A stretch of 64,000 nucleotides of DNA, from positions 124,001 through 188,000 of the forward strand of contig NZ_ADVG01000001.1 of the NCBI RefSeq assembly GCF_000178855.1, in the 5' to 3' direction. Positions 1 to 7,960 of this stretch are shown here, piece by piece. The notes under the pieces were generated by a model. The model was not told where the DNA came from and searched no databases. It saw nothing but the letters and a program-made list of their open reading frames with translations. Source of the DNA: Ktedonobacter racemifer DSM 44963. GTDB taxonomy: Bacteria; Chloroflexota; Ktedonobacteria; Ktedonobacterales; Ktedonobacteraceae. Each line of letters opens with the position of its first letter. Within the stretch, counting starts at the first letter, position 1. The translations under genes and the position numbers were made by a program.

Positions 1-1
1 C

Positions 2-1405
2 GTTGCGACTACAACGATGGTGCCTACACGTGTTCCGCTCATGTTATGCGGACCATACCGGGTACAGGCGGTTGAGAGCGAGGTCATCGGAGTGTTTACC
101 AATAAAGCCACCACTGCTCCCTACCGGGGTGCAGGCAGACCCGAGGCGACCTATATTGTGGAACGCGTCATGGATCGCATTGCCCACGAACTGGATATCG
201 ATCCTGCGGAGGTGCGCCGTCGTAATTTTATCGCCCCCCAGGATTTTCCGTATCGCACAGTCACAGGTGTTGTCTATGATAGCGGTAACTACCAGGCCAT
301 CCTTGAGCGTGTCCTGGAATTGGGCGATTACCCAGGCTGGCGCGCCAGGCAACGAGCGTCTCGAGCCAGTGCACACCCCAGGTTGTTGGGCCTCGGCCTC
401 GCCTCCTTTATCGAACTGTCGGGCGATAGCATGGCTCCTCCCGCCCATATACCACACGAAGCCGCCACTGTACGCATCAGGCGCGATGGTACCATCCTGG
501 TACAATGCGGCGTGGCCCATAATGGTCAGGGTCACTTCACCACCCTTGCCCGTATCGCGGCTACGGTCTTCCAGTTGCCAGATGAGCAGGTAGAGGTACG
601 TATGAATGATAGTAGCCTGCCTGGCTATAGTGTGGGGACCTTTGGGAGCCGCATTACCCAGGTAACCGGCTCGGCCGTTCTGCTGGCTGCGGAAGCCGTT
701 AGAGACAAAGCGCTCCACTGCGCAGCGTGTCTCCTGGAGGCTTCCGCAGCCGACATGGTACTGGAGGAGGGGCGCTTCAATGTTCGTGGGACACCTACAC
801 GGGCTATACCCCTTGGAGATCTGGCTCGCCAGGTTGAGGAACAGCCTGAACTGATCGAACGTGAAGCCCCCAATCCCGCCAATGGGACAGCGATTGAGGG
901 ACTCGCCGCATGGCGTGAGTATAGTCCCGCTGGTGCGGCCTATGCTTCGGGGGCGCATCTCGCTGTCGTGGAGATTGATCCCGATACTGGTGGGATACAG
1001 ATACTCAATTATGTTGCCGTCGATGATTGTGGGCGTATCCTCCAGCGTGAGCTGGCGGAGGCACAGGTCCATGGCTCTCTAGCCCAGGGTATTGGGCAGG
1101 CGTTATACGAAGAAGTTGTCTATGATGAGGATGGACAGCTTCTCAGCGGAACACTCCTGAATTACGCTTTACCCCTTGCGCATATGCTCCCTGCCTTTAT
1201 CACCGATTTTGTCGAGACGCCCTCACCGTTTAATCCCCTGGGGGCCAAGGGCGTGGCTGAGTCAGGCTGTATTGGCGCGCCACCAGCTATCGTCAATGCC
1301 GTGCTGGATGCACTCTCGCCCCTTGGTATTACCACCATTGATATGCCGCTTACACCAGAGAAGATCTGGGCCTTGCTCTATGCCAGGCGCCAGAGAGACA
1401 TATAA
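2..1405 (+). CDS. Molybdenum hydroxylase large subunit (xanthine/aldehyde/CO dehydrogenase family), 5' truncated
   Basis: The reading frame is open from the window edge, so the N-terminal part lies outside; the first in-frame ATG at 17 is not the true start. The product is the C-terminal half of a molybdopterin-binding large subunit. Visible landmarks are the APYRGAGRPEA segment followed by YIVERVMDRIA, typical of the Mo-cofactor domain, and the late GAKGVAESG segment, whose Glu corresponds to the catalytic Glu of the family. The CO-dehydrogenase loop AYRCSFR is absent (APYRGAGR instead), so this is more likely an aldehyde or xanthine-type or uncharacterised enzyme than a form I CODH. It would work in the cytoplasm with FAD and 2Fe-2S subunits that are not in the window. 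It ends in TAA and is followed by a strong terminator. Confidence 0.9.
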   Translation, partial: VATTTMVPTRVPLMLCGPYRVQAVESEVIGVFTNKATTAPYRGAGRPEATYIVERVMDRIAHELDIDPAEVRRRNFIAPQDFPYRTVTGVVYDSGNYQAILERVLELGDYPGWRARQRASRASAHPRLLGLGLASFIELSGDSMAPPAHIPHEAATVRIRRDGTILVQCGVAHNGQGHFTTLARIAATVFQLPDEQVEVRMNDSSLPGYSVGTFGSRITQVTGSAVLLAAEAVRDKALHCAACLLEASAADMVLEEGRFNVRGTPTRAIPLGDLARQVEEQPELIEREAPNPANGTAIEGLAAWREYSPAGAAYASGAHLAVVEIDPDTGGIQILNYVAVDDCGRILQRELAEAQVHGSLAQGIGQALYEEVVYDEDGQLLSGTLLNYALPLAHMLPAFITDFVETPSPFNPLGAKGVAESGCIGAPPAIVNAVLDALSPLGITTIDMPLTPEKIWALLYARRQRDI

Positions 1406-1675
1406 GTCTCGCCTTTCAGCAGGGGAGCTTGTTTGACTGCCAGGCTGAGATATGCTATCATTCGCCTTATCTCAATGCACAACTCCAGTAGCAAAGCACA
1501 GAAAGGGATATTGATGGCTAACGCGACGATACAGCCCACCAGCGCGTGGTGCTTTCGCTCTCGTTACGCGTGTGTTAACGCGTTTCGTGTCGCCCAGGGC
1601 CTCACTATGCCCTTTTCCAGGGAGCCATTGACACGAAGCTGGAGAGAAAGAAACTAGCCAGAACGTCAAATGCAC

Positions 1676-1720
1676 AAGCCGTGGGCGACACACACAGGTC
1701 TCGCCCACGGCTTTTCTCTT
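1676..1720 (+). terminator. Rho-independent terminator after the molybdenum hydroxylase gene
   Basis: A perfect 13-bp stem (1676-1688 with 1701-1713, AAGCCGTGGGCGA and its complement) with a 12-nt loop is followed by a T-rich tract (CTTTTCTCTT). It lies 270 bases after the stop codon of the upstream gene. Nothing convincing is encoded between 1406 and 1675. Confidence 0.8.
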
Positions 1721-1740
1721 CCATTCCTCAGCAATATCAA

Positions 1741-1780
1741 GGCCATGGGCGAGCCATATGTCTTTGCCCACGGCCTTTTT
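1741..1780 (+). terminator. Second terminator-like hairpin with TTTTT tail
   Basis: GGCCATGGGC (1741-1750) pairs with GCCCACGGCC (1766-1775) with one A-C mismatch, followed directly by TTTTT. Its sequence resembles the hairpin 30 bases upstream, so the two probably arose by duplication. An ATG inside it (1758) opens the downstream MFS frame, but this hairpin makes that start unlikely. Confidence 0.6.
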
Positions 1781-1847
1781 CTATGCAGGGAACGCCCCCT
1801 ATAGGGGTACCTCCCTGCCCCATATCGTGAGAATGGAGTTTTATTAT

Positions 1848-3083
1848 ATGCTCTCTCAGAAAGAGAATGTGACCTCCACGCAGCCTCTCTGGCGCAATCG
1901 TGACTACCTGCTCTTGCTGGGTGGTCAGCTTGTTTCGTTTGTTGGCGATCAGCAACAATTTATCGCGCTCCCGCTGCTGATCTTAGCCCTCACTGGTTCG
2001 GCCCTCCAGGCTGGTATCGCCGTAAGCTTGAGCACAATAGCCATGCTGGTGGTCGGCCCCATCGCGGGCGTGCTTGTGGACACCTGGGACCGTAAACGCG
2101 TCATGCTGCTCTGCGACGCCGGGCGCATGCTCTTGATCCTGAGTATTCCCCTGGCCTTCTGGTTCCATGTGCTGACCATGCTCCACATCTATATCATGGT
2201 GACGCTGGCAGGCGTGCTTGGAACCCTGTTTAGTGTCGCGAACGCGGCCTCATTGCCCAATGTAGTAACGCAGAAGCAGCTTCCCGCTGCCCTGGCCCAG
2301 TCCCAGGCGGCGTACTCGGGGATACGCACCTTTGGCTCGCTCCTTGGGGGAACGCTCTATAGCCTGGGGAGCGCCTTCCCTTTCCTGGCAAATGCCCTTT
2401 CCTTTGGCGTATCGGTCTTTTCATTGCGCCTCATGCGCGGAAATTTCCAGAGCAGTCAACAAGAGGGGGCGCGGCTTCCATGGCACCAGTCCCTCGCCGA
2501 GGGCTTTTCCTGGCTGTGGCACCAGCCCCTGCTCAGGTTCCTCACCCTCGTCAACGGCGCGGACAGCCTGCGCTATGGCGCCGGATACCTGGTGATCCTT
2601 ATCCTGGCGCAGGAGCTTCATACCTCCCCTGGCGGGATTGGGGCAATCTTCACGGCGGCAGCGATTGGAGCGGTGATCGGGAATCTCGCCAGCAACTGGG
2701 TACGCCGGAGCTTCTCCTTCGGCACCATCGCGATCAGTATGCTCTGGCTCGAAGCCTTGATGTTCCCCCTCTACGCAATCGCACCAAATGCCATTGTGAT
2801 GGGCTGTATCGCCGCCGCGGAAGAGCTGGTTGCCCCCATCTACTCCATCGCGCTTGATACCTACCGTCTCACGGCGACCCCCGATACCATGCGGGGCCGC
2901 ATGAGCAGCACCGTGCAATTGATGACCCGGGGCGCGCAATCCCTGGGAGCCATTCTCGGTGGATTGCTTATTCAAAGCATGGGCGCCAAGGTGAGCGCAT
3001 TACTACTGGGAGGCTGGCTGATCCTCCTTGCCATCGCGACCACCCTGAATAAGCGAGTTCGCCAGGCCTCGCTACCTGCATAA
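1848..3083 (+). CDS. MFS transporter, DHA3/MFS_3-like exporter
   Basis: A 411-residue polytopic membrane protein with about 12 hydrophobic segments. The N-terminus (RNRDYLLLLGGQLVSFVGD) and the GVLVDTWDRKRVML loop after the second or third helix are typical of MFS_3 / macrolide-efflux-like proton-driven exporters. The start at 1848 is chosen because GGAG lies 9 bases upstream and the longer frame (ATG 1758) would begin inside a terminator hairpin. The substrate cannot be told from sequence; export of a drug or secondary metabolite is the usual role of the family. It is monocistronic, closed by a 24-bp perfect stem-loop. Confidence 0.85.
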   Translation: MLSQKENVTSTQPLWRNRDYLLLLGGQLVSFVGDQQQFIALPLLILALTGSALQAGIAVSLSTIAMLVVGPIAGVLVDTWDRKRVMLLCDAGRMLLILSIPLAFWFHVLTMLHIYIMVTLAGVLGTLFSVANAASLPNVVTQKQLPAALAQSQAAYSGIRTFGSLLGGTLYSLGSAFPFLANALSFGVSVFSLRLMRGNFQSSQQEGARLPWHQSLAEGFSWLWHQPLLRFLTLVNGADSLRYGAGYLVILILAQELHTSPGGIGAIFTAAAIGAVIGNLASNWVRRSFSFGTIAISMLWLEALMFPLYAIAPNAIVMGCIAAAEELVAPIYSIALDTYRLTATPDTMRGRMSSTVQLMTRGAQSLGAILGGLLIQSMGAKVSALLLGGWLILLAIATTLNKRVRQASLPA

Positions 3084-3094
3084 AAATTAGCGTA

Positions 3095-3150
3095 TCAGGG
3101 GATAGGGATGGGCGACAGATAGTTGCCTGTCGCCCATCCCTATCCCCTGA
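3095..3150. terminator. 24-bp perfect inverted repeat, probable terminator of the MFS gene
   Basis: Bases 3095-3118 are exactly complementary to 3127-3150, leaving an 8-base loop. It begins 11 bases after the MFS stop codon. There is no T-tract on either side, so it could also act as an RNA-stabilising or processing structure. Confidence 0.6.
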
Positions 3151-3548
3151 TCTGTGAGTGCACAGGTGCGAAGGGCTGATCTGAAGAGGAGCTTTCTTCT
3201 CTATGATCTGTATGAGGAAGGGGAACTAGCAGGCATAGTACTTCTTCTTAAAAATTAGCTCAACATTGTATAACAATGCTGCTCACTGGTATACTGCAGG
3301 AGCATGGCTCTTAGTATTTGCTAGCAAGATAACCCTATTTCTGCGAAAAGCGGGGATGCATGAGGCAGCGTCGCGCTACATCTCCTCTCCTCTATGAAAA
3401 GCGGACATGCTTTCGTCACCCAAGATGAATACGATCCATATGATAAATACACAATAAAAACCTTTTGCCCCTTTACTTTCTAATTTCTATGCAAGCCAGC
3501 ATTCAGGCGGAGAAAAAGGTATCCGCTGTGCTGCATCTGCTTTTTCAC
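3151..3548. other. Gene-poor stretch before the TnpB element
   Basis: About 400 AT-richer bases between the MFS terminator and the left end of the IS200/IS605-type element. No convincing gene or RNA was seen. The stretch ends in TTCAC (3544-3548), the presumed target of the element. Confidence 0.5.
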
Positions 3549-5023
3549 CCAAAACGCCGCAGGATGCCCCTGCCCTTTCAGGCATGGGGAGGAATGCGGC
3601 GTTCCTTTGTCGGTGGCTTGGGTGGAATACGCCGTAGACATTCTCTCATCTGCTCATGTATTGTTGACAGTCAGATGAAAACTATGGTATAATTTAGCGT
3701 ATGCAAACGGTATTAACAGCGAAACTCAAATTGAATACAACGCCCGAGCAATTCAAGGCATTACGTACAACGCAACTGGCGTATCGGGATTCTCTCAACT
3801 ATGTGAGCCAGTACGCCTTTGCGCATGGCAAGATGAGCAATGCTGTTCGTTTGCAAGATGCCACCTACGAAGAGATCCGCCTCCGTTTTCATCTGCCTTC
3901 GCAAATGGCCTGTTCTGTTCCTCGCCAAGTTGGTGCCTCGTATAAAACCCTCTGGACAAAGGTCAAGAACAATGCTGTTCATCGTAAGGAAGGGAAGACC
4001 AAGAAACGCTACAAAGGGCTTGATAAGGCTCCCAAGTTCATCTCCCCCACGTTGACCTATCAGTACAAGAAAGACTACACCTTCAAGAAAGAGCAGCAGG
4101 TGAGCATCCTGACCCTTGAGGGACGTGTTATCGTGCCCTATACTGGCTACAATAAGCATGTGGCATTGATCCAGCGTGGAGCGGAGATTGGTGCATCGAA
4201 ACTCTGGTATGACAAGCCCAAGAAACAATTTTACCTCCTTGTCTCTCTTGCAATTGAGACGGCTGATCCTACACCTGAAACACACAAGCAAGTCGTTGGC
4301 GTGGATGTGGGGATGCGATACCTTGCCGTCACGGCGACGATGCAAGGGGATTGCACCTTCCATTCAGGCAAACAGATTGTCCCCAAGGCAAACCACTCCG
4401 CACGACTGAGAAAACGTCTGCAAAAGAAAGGCACTCGTTCAGCGACAAGAAGGCTCGTTGCCATCAGTGGACGAGAGAGACGGTTGAAGCAGAATACCAA
4501 TCATGTCGTGAGTAAGCGGATTGTCCTACAGCACCCTCAAAGCTTGATTGGACTGGAGCATCTGACAGACATTCGAGAGCGTACCAAACGACGCAAAGGC
4601 AAAAATGCAAAACAGCGAAAAGCCAATCGTACCTTCTCCAAATGGTCCTTCGCTGAGTTGCATAGCATGATTGCCTATAAAGCGCTCTTACATCGAAGTA
4701 TGGCAATCAAGGTCGATGCCAACTCTACCTCGCAAGCGTGCCCCAAATGTGGGCACACCTGCAAAGAGAATAGACCCAACAAAGGATTGCTCTTCGTCTG
4801 TCAGAATTGTCAGACACGCTCCATGCCGATCTGGTTGGTGCAAGAAACATTGCGATGCGAACGCTTCTTATCCGGCAAGACTGGAGAGGAACGGGCCTCT
4901 TGTCAGTACGCGCCTTCTGTGTCGGACGATGAAGCCAAAGCAGCACGCCTGAAAAGGTATGCTGAATTGCGGTGGAGTTCAGACACAACTCCAAGCCCTC
5001 GGCTTTAGCCGTAGGGTACTGAC
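3549..5023 (+). mobile_element. IS200/IS605-type element carrying only tnpB (copy 1)
   Basis: The left end carries a hairpin region (GGATGCCCCTGCCC ... GGGGAGGA, about 3561-3592) shared with the copy at 31455-32935. The right end carries the hairpin CCCTCGGC-TTTA-GCCGTAGGG (about 4995-5016) followed by ACTGAC. Ends are placed by comparison with the other copy: both lie immediately 3' of TTCAC and end in CTGAC, with no target duplication, as expected for Y1-transposase elements. No tnpA is present, so any movement would need TnpA in trans. The right end should contain the omega-RNA scaffold, with the guide read from the flank just after 5023. Confidence 0.75.
3701..5008 (+). CDS. tnpB: TnpB-family RNA-guided nuclease whose third RuvC motif is scrambled by two compensating frameshifts
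   Basis: 435 residues. RuvC I Asp202 (GVDVGMRYL) and RuvC II Glu286 (GLEHLTDIRER) are present, as is the zinc ribbon CPKCGH ... CQNC. The RuvC III motif ADLVGARN is missing from this frame. Alignment with the copy at 31578 shows one base missing after 4813 and one extra base at 4909; between them the sequence reads correctly only in another frame, where LHADLVGARN is intact around 4820-4845. The frame is restored at DDEAKAARL, so the ORF stays open. The protein should bind its RNA but lack the third catalytic Asp. TnpB proteins normally cut the target site to retain the element. A sequencing error at two sites is the alternative. Confidence 0.85.
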   Translation: MQTVLTAKLKLNTTPEQFKALRTTQLAYRDSLNYVSQYAFAHGKMSNAVRLQDATYEEIRLRFHLPSQMACSVPRQVGASYKTLWTKVKNNAVHRKEGKTKKRYKGLDKAPKFISPTLTYQYKKDYTFKKEQQVSILTLEGRVIVPYTGYNKHVALIQRGAEIGASKLWYDKPKKQFYLLVSLAIETADPTPETHKQVVGVDVGMRYLAVTATMQGDCTFHSGKQIVPKANHSARLRKRLQKKGTRSATRRLVAISGRERRLKQNTNHVVSKRIVLQHPQSLIGLEHLTDIRERTKRRKGKNAKQRKANRTFSKWSFAELHSMIAYKALLHRSMAIKVDANSTSQACPKCGHTCKENRPNKGLLFVCQNCQTRSMPIWLVQETLRCERFLSGKTGEERASCQYAPSVSDDEAKAARLKRYAELRWSSDTTPSPRL

Positions 5024-5064
5024 CTTTGTAATAACATATTTTGATATGATAAGAGGCATCACAT

Positions 5065-6171
5065 ATGAAAGGGAAATACCTTCCCGGGTCCTTATTTGTT
5101 TGCTCATTTTTTCTGCTCTTTCTAACCGCTTGCGATTTTTTTCCTCAATTCAGGACGGATCAAACGAATACGCCAGTTTCGCAAGTACCCACGGAAGTAT
5201 CAGAAAGCTCATCACAAACGCTTCGTTACGCTGCTGCGCACTCCTCCAAGCGCAATATCCTCATTGGTACAGCTGCCAATATGGATGCGTTCAATACGGA
5301 TGCAACGTATAAGAAACTGCTGGGGCAGGAGTTTAACCTGCTTACGCCAGAGAATGTGCTGAAGATGGATACCATCCATCCTGACATTGATACATTCGAT
5401 TTCTCTAAAAGCGACCAACTCGTTGCTTTTGCAGAGGCACATCACATGCAGATCGAAGGCTCCAGTATCATCTGGCATGATCAGATTCCCGACTGGATAA
5501 CCCACGGGGGCTATACACGTCAGGAACTTCTTGGCATTCTGAAGGATTATATCCAAACCGTTGTAGGGCATTATAAAGGCAAGATAAAATCCTGGTTTGT
5601 CGTAAATGAGCCGCTAGAAACGTCCTTCTGGGAACAAATGCTTGGTCCTGACTACATCACAAATGCATTCCGCTGGACACATGAAGCCGATCCCCAGGCG
5701 AAATTGTATGTCAATGAATACGGTATTGAAATGCCTGGCACAAAAACCAATCGCTATTATCATCTCGTTCAGGAACTGATAAGCCAAGGGGTACCAGTCA
5801 GTGGTGTTGGTTCTCAAAGCCATTTAAACCTTACTCGTGCATATAATCTATCGCAAATGATTGCAAACCTACAACGATTTGCCGACCTCGGAGTGCAAGT
5901 CGAGATAACCGAAGTTGATGTCAGAACGCAGAATTTGACGGCTTCTATGGCAGAAAAACTCAAACAAGAGGCTCGTTTATATGCAATGATGATCTCGACC
6001 TGCCAGGCAGTAAAAGCCTGCGATGGGATCGTTATATGGGGCATTACTGATCGCTATACATGGATTAATAGCGGAACGCATGGCACCGATGTACCACTCA
6101 TTTTTGATGACCAGTATCGGCCAAAAGCGGCGTATTATGCCGTTCAAAATGCCCTCCTGGGGAAACAGTAA
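5065..6171 (+). CDS. Lipoprotein endo-1,4-beta-xylanase, GH10
   Basis: 368 residues. The signal peptide ends in the lipobox LTAC (Cys23), so it is probably anchored outside the cytoplasmic membrane. Residues 60-365 are a GH10 (beta/alpha)8 barrel: acid/base Glu182 in FVVNEPLE, nucleophile Glu283 in ITEVDVR, plus IIWHDQIPDW and the VIWGITDRYTW segment near the end. The expected activity is hydrolysis of xylan or a related beta-1,4 glycan. It starts 41 bases after the TnpB element and is followed at 123 bases by two glycosyltransferases on the same strand, which suggests trimming or processing of a secreted polysaccharide rather than simple feeding; that role is inferred. Confidence 0.9.
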   Translation: MKGKYLPGSLFVCSFFLLFLTACDFFPQFRTDQTNTPVSQVPTEVSESSSQTLRYAAAHSSKRNILIGTAANMDAFNTDATYKKLLGQEFNLLTPENVLKMDTIHPDIDTFDFSKSDQLVAFAEAHHMQIEGSSIIWHDQIPDWITHGGYTRQELLGILKDYIQTVVGHYKGKIKSWFVVNEPLETSFWEQMLGPDYITNAFRWTHEADPQAKLYVNEYGIEMPGTKTNRYYHLVQELISQGVPVSGVGSQSHLNLTRAYNLSQMIANLQRFADLGVQVEITEVDVRTQNLTASMAEKLKQEARLYAMMISTCQAVKACDGIVIWGITDRYTWINSGTHGTDVPLIFDDQYRPKAAYYAVQNALLGKQ

Positions 6172-6293
6172 GTGCCTTTTGCGTACGTTGCGGCTGCCAT
6201 GATTGTTCGCCCATATATTGGTCAAGATCACACAATTTTTGCAGAATACCGAAATTATGCTTATGCTTTTAGAGAATAGATTGAATAACGTCA

Positions 6294-7874
6294 ATGAAAC
6301 AAAAAACAGGGCAAGCTACTAATACTCTTAAGCCACGTGCATTGCAGTACTCTCCACTTCAGCCTCAAGTGCCAGGTGCTGCTCCAATGCATATTATGGC
6401 TCCCACGAAGAGGGTGCCACTGGTAAAGGGAGGCACTCCTCTTTCCCAACATCAGTCATATACAAGATTTTATACACTCGTCAGCTACCTGTTGATGCTC
6501 ACCTTTGTGCTGGGTCAACTCTACCTCATCTTCACGCAGAGAACCGGGGCATTCTATGATGAGGCCATTTATATCACAGCAGGGCTGCGTGCCTGGCAAG
6601 GGAAAGGCGTCTCTGATGGGTACCTGGTCTGGTTCGCGGGTTCGCTGTTATGGCCTTTGATGGCTGGCATCGGCTATCTTCTCAATGGACTCATTGGTGT
6701 TCGCATTATCGCTCTTCTGCTGTCGAGTATCGCCCTCTGGATGTCATATGCGACTGCCAAAAACCTCTTTGGTGTGAAGGCAGCCTGTTTTACGGCCCTC
6801 CTGCTGATCCTCGATGGCAACTTTCTGGCCCTGGCTCACCTAGGTGTCTATGATTCGCCAGCTTTAGCCTTTACCGCCATCAGCCTCTGGTGCGTTACAC
6901 AGTTACAAAAGAAGGATCATCGCGCCTGGCTCTGTTTGAGCGCAATAGCCCTGGCGCTGGCCGCGATGTCAAAATACCCGATAACCTTAATGATCTTACC
7001 CATCCTGGGCCTGCTTTTCACCTTTCGCCAGAAAAAATTTCTGGCTGATCTCGGGGTTTTTCTCTTTGTCTTCGTCGGCGTCTTTTTTGCCTTCTTTTTG
7101 CCAGTTCAATACCAGGTAGGCGATTGGCTCTTCTGGTCCATACGGAATAAACCTACGTTTGGGGCCACCATGCTCACCATCGTAGGTGCTCAGCTTTATT
7201 TTGGCCTGGCCTCTTTCATTCTTGCCTTTCTCGGTTTTTTGCTGGCGCCAAGGAAGAAAGAAGCCCTGGTACTGCTGCTTTGCGGCTTGATCTGGCCTGC
7301 CTATCACATTCTCTCCTCAAACCCGGTCAGCGATAACAAGCACGTGGTCTTTGGTTTTCTCTTCACCTATCCCCTGCTTGGACTCTTCTTTGCCCAGGTT
7401 TGGCAGAAAAAATGGTTTGGCAAACCGCTTATTGGCCTTCTCTGCCTTGCGTGCACATACATTGGTGTTTTTCAATATATGGTCCTTGATCCTTCCTGGC
7501 CCGATGTTCGAGAACCGTCTGCCTATCTGGTTGCTCACACCCGTCCTGGCGATTTGTTACTCATTAATGACGCCTGGCCATATACCATGTATCTCTATGC
7601 AAATCAGAAAATAGCTACGCCCTGGCAAGTCTATGATAATAACCGCATTAGCAATCATGAAAATACAACGAGCATTTGTAACTTTACCTGGTATATTGAT
7701 GAAAAAGGAAGCTACCCATGGTCTGAGACATTTCTCAAACAATTACGTGCCTGCCATACCTTTGTCCCGGTCTACCACTATACAAGCAATGCAATTGGTC
7801 TGACCAGCGATCTTCACTATGTCCAATATCCAGTCGTCACAACAATCTATATAAATGTGCACGCGAACAGATAA
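6294..7874 (+). CDS. GT-C glycosyltransferase, GT39 (PMT/ArnT)-like, integral membrane
   Basis: 526 residues with about 10-12 transmembrane helices. After a cytoplasmic N-terminal tail of about 60 residues and the first helix comes the FYDEAIY motif, the acidic DE typical of lipid-phosphate-sugar dependent GT-C enzymes; a second motif (HLGVYDSPALAF) resembles the later acidic loop. It probably transfers a sugar from a polyprenyl-phosphate donor on the outer face of the membrane. It sits between the GH10 lipoprotein and the GT2 synthase with short gaps (123 and 86 bases), so an exopolysaccharide operon is likely. The acceptor is unknown. Confidence 0.8.
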   Translation: MKQKTGQATNTLKPRALQYSPLQPQVPGAAPMHIMAPTKRVPLVKGGTPLSQHQSYTRFYTLVSYLLMLTFVLGQLYLIFTQRTGAFYDEAIYITAGLRAWQGKGVSDGYLVWFAGSLLWPLMAGIGYLLNGLIGVRIIALLLSSIALWMSYATAKNLFGVKAACFTALLLILDGNFLALAHLGVYDSPALAFTAISLWCVTQLQKKDHRAWLCLSAIALALAAMSKYPITLMILPILGLLFTFRQKKFLADLGVFLFVFVGVFFAFFLPVQYQVGDWLFWSIRNKPTFGATMLTIVGAQLYFGLASFILAFLGFLLAPRKKEALVLLLCGLIWPAYHILSSNPVSDNKHVVFGFLFTYPLLGLFFAQVWQKKWFGKPLIGLLCLACTYIGVFQYMVLDPSWPDVREPSAYLVAHTRPGDLLLINDAWPYTMYLYANQKIATPWQVYDNNRISNHENTTSICNFTWYIDEKGSYPWSETFLKQLRACHTFVPVYHYTSNAIGLTSDLHYVQYPVVTTIYINVHANR

Positions 7875-7960
7875 CAGATCGCATTCCAGCGTCCAAAAAT
7901 ATAGATATCACGCCCGCAGAAAAGGCTTATCCAAATACTCTAGAAGAGGAGTGAACTTCA

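Noticed and set aside
44..1072. 342-codon minus-strand frame opposite the molybdenum hydroxylase
   Set aside because: Exact antisense shadow of a clear coding frame.
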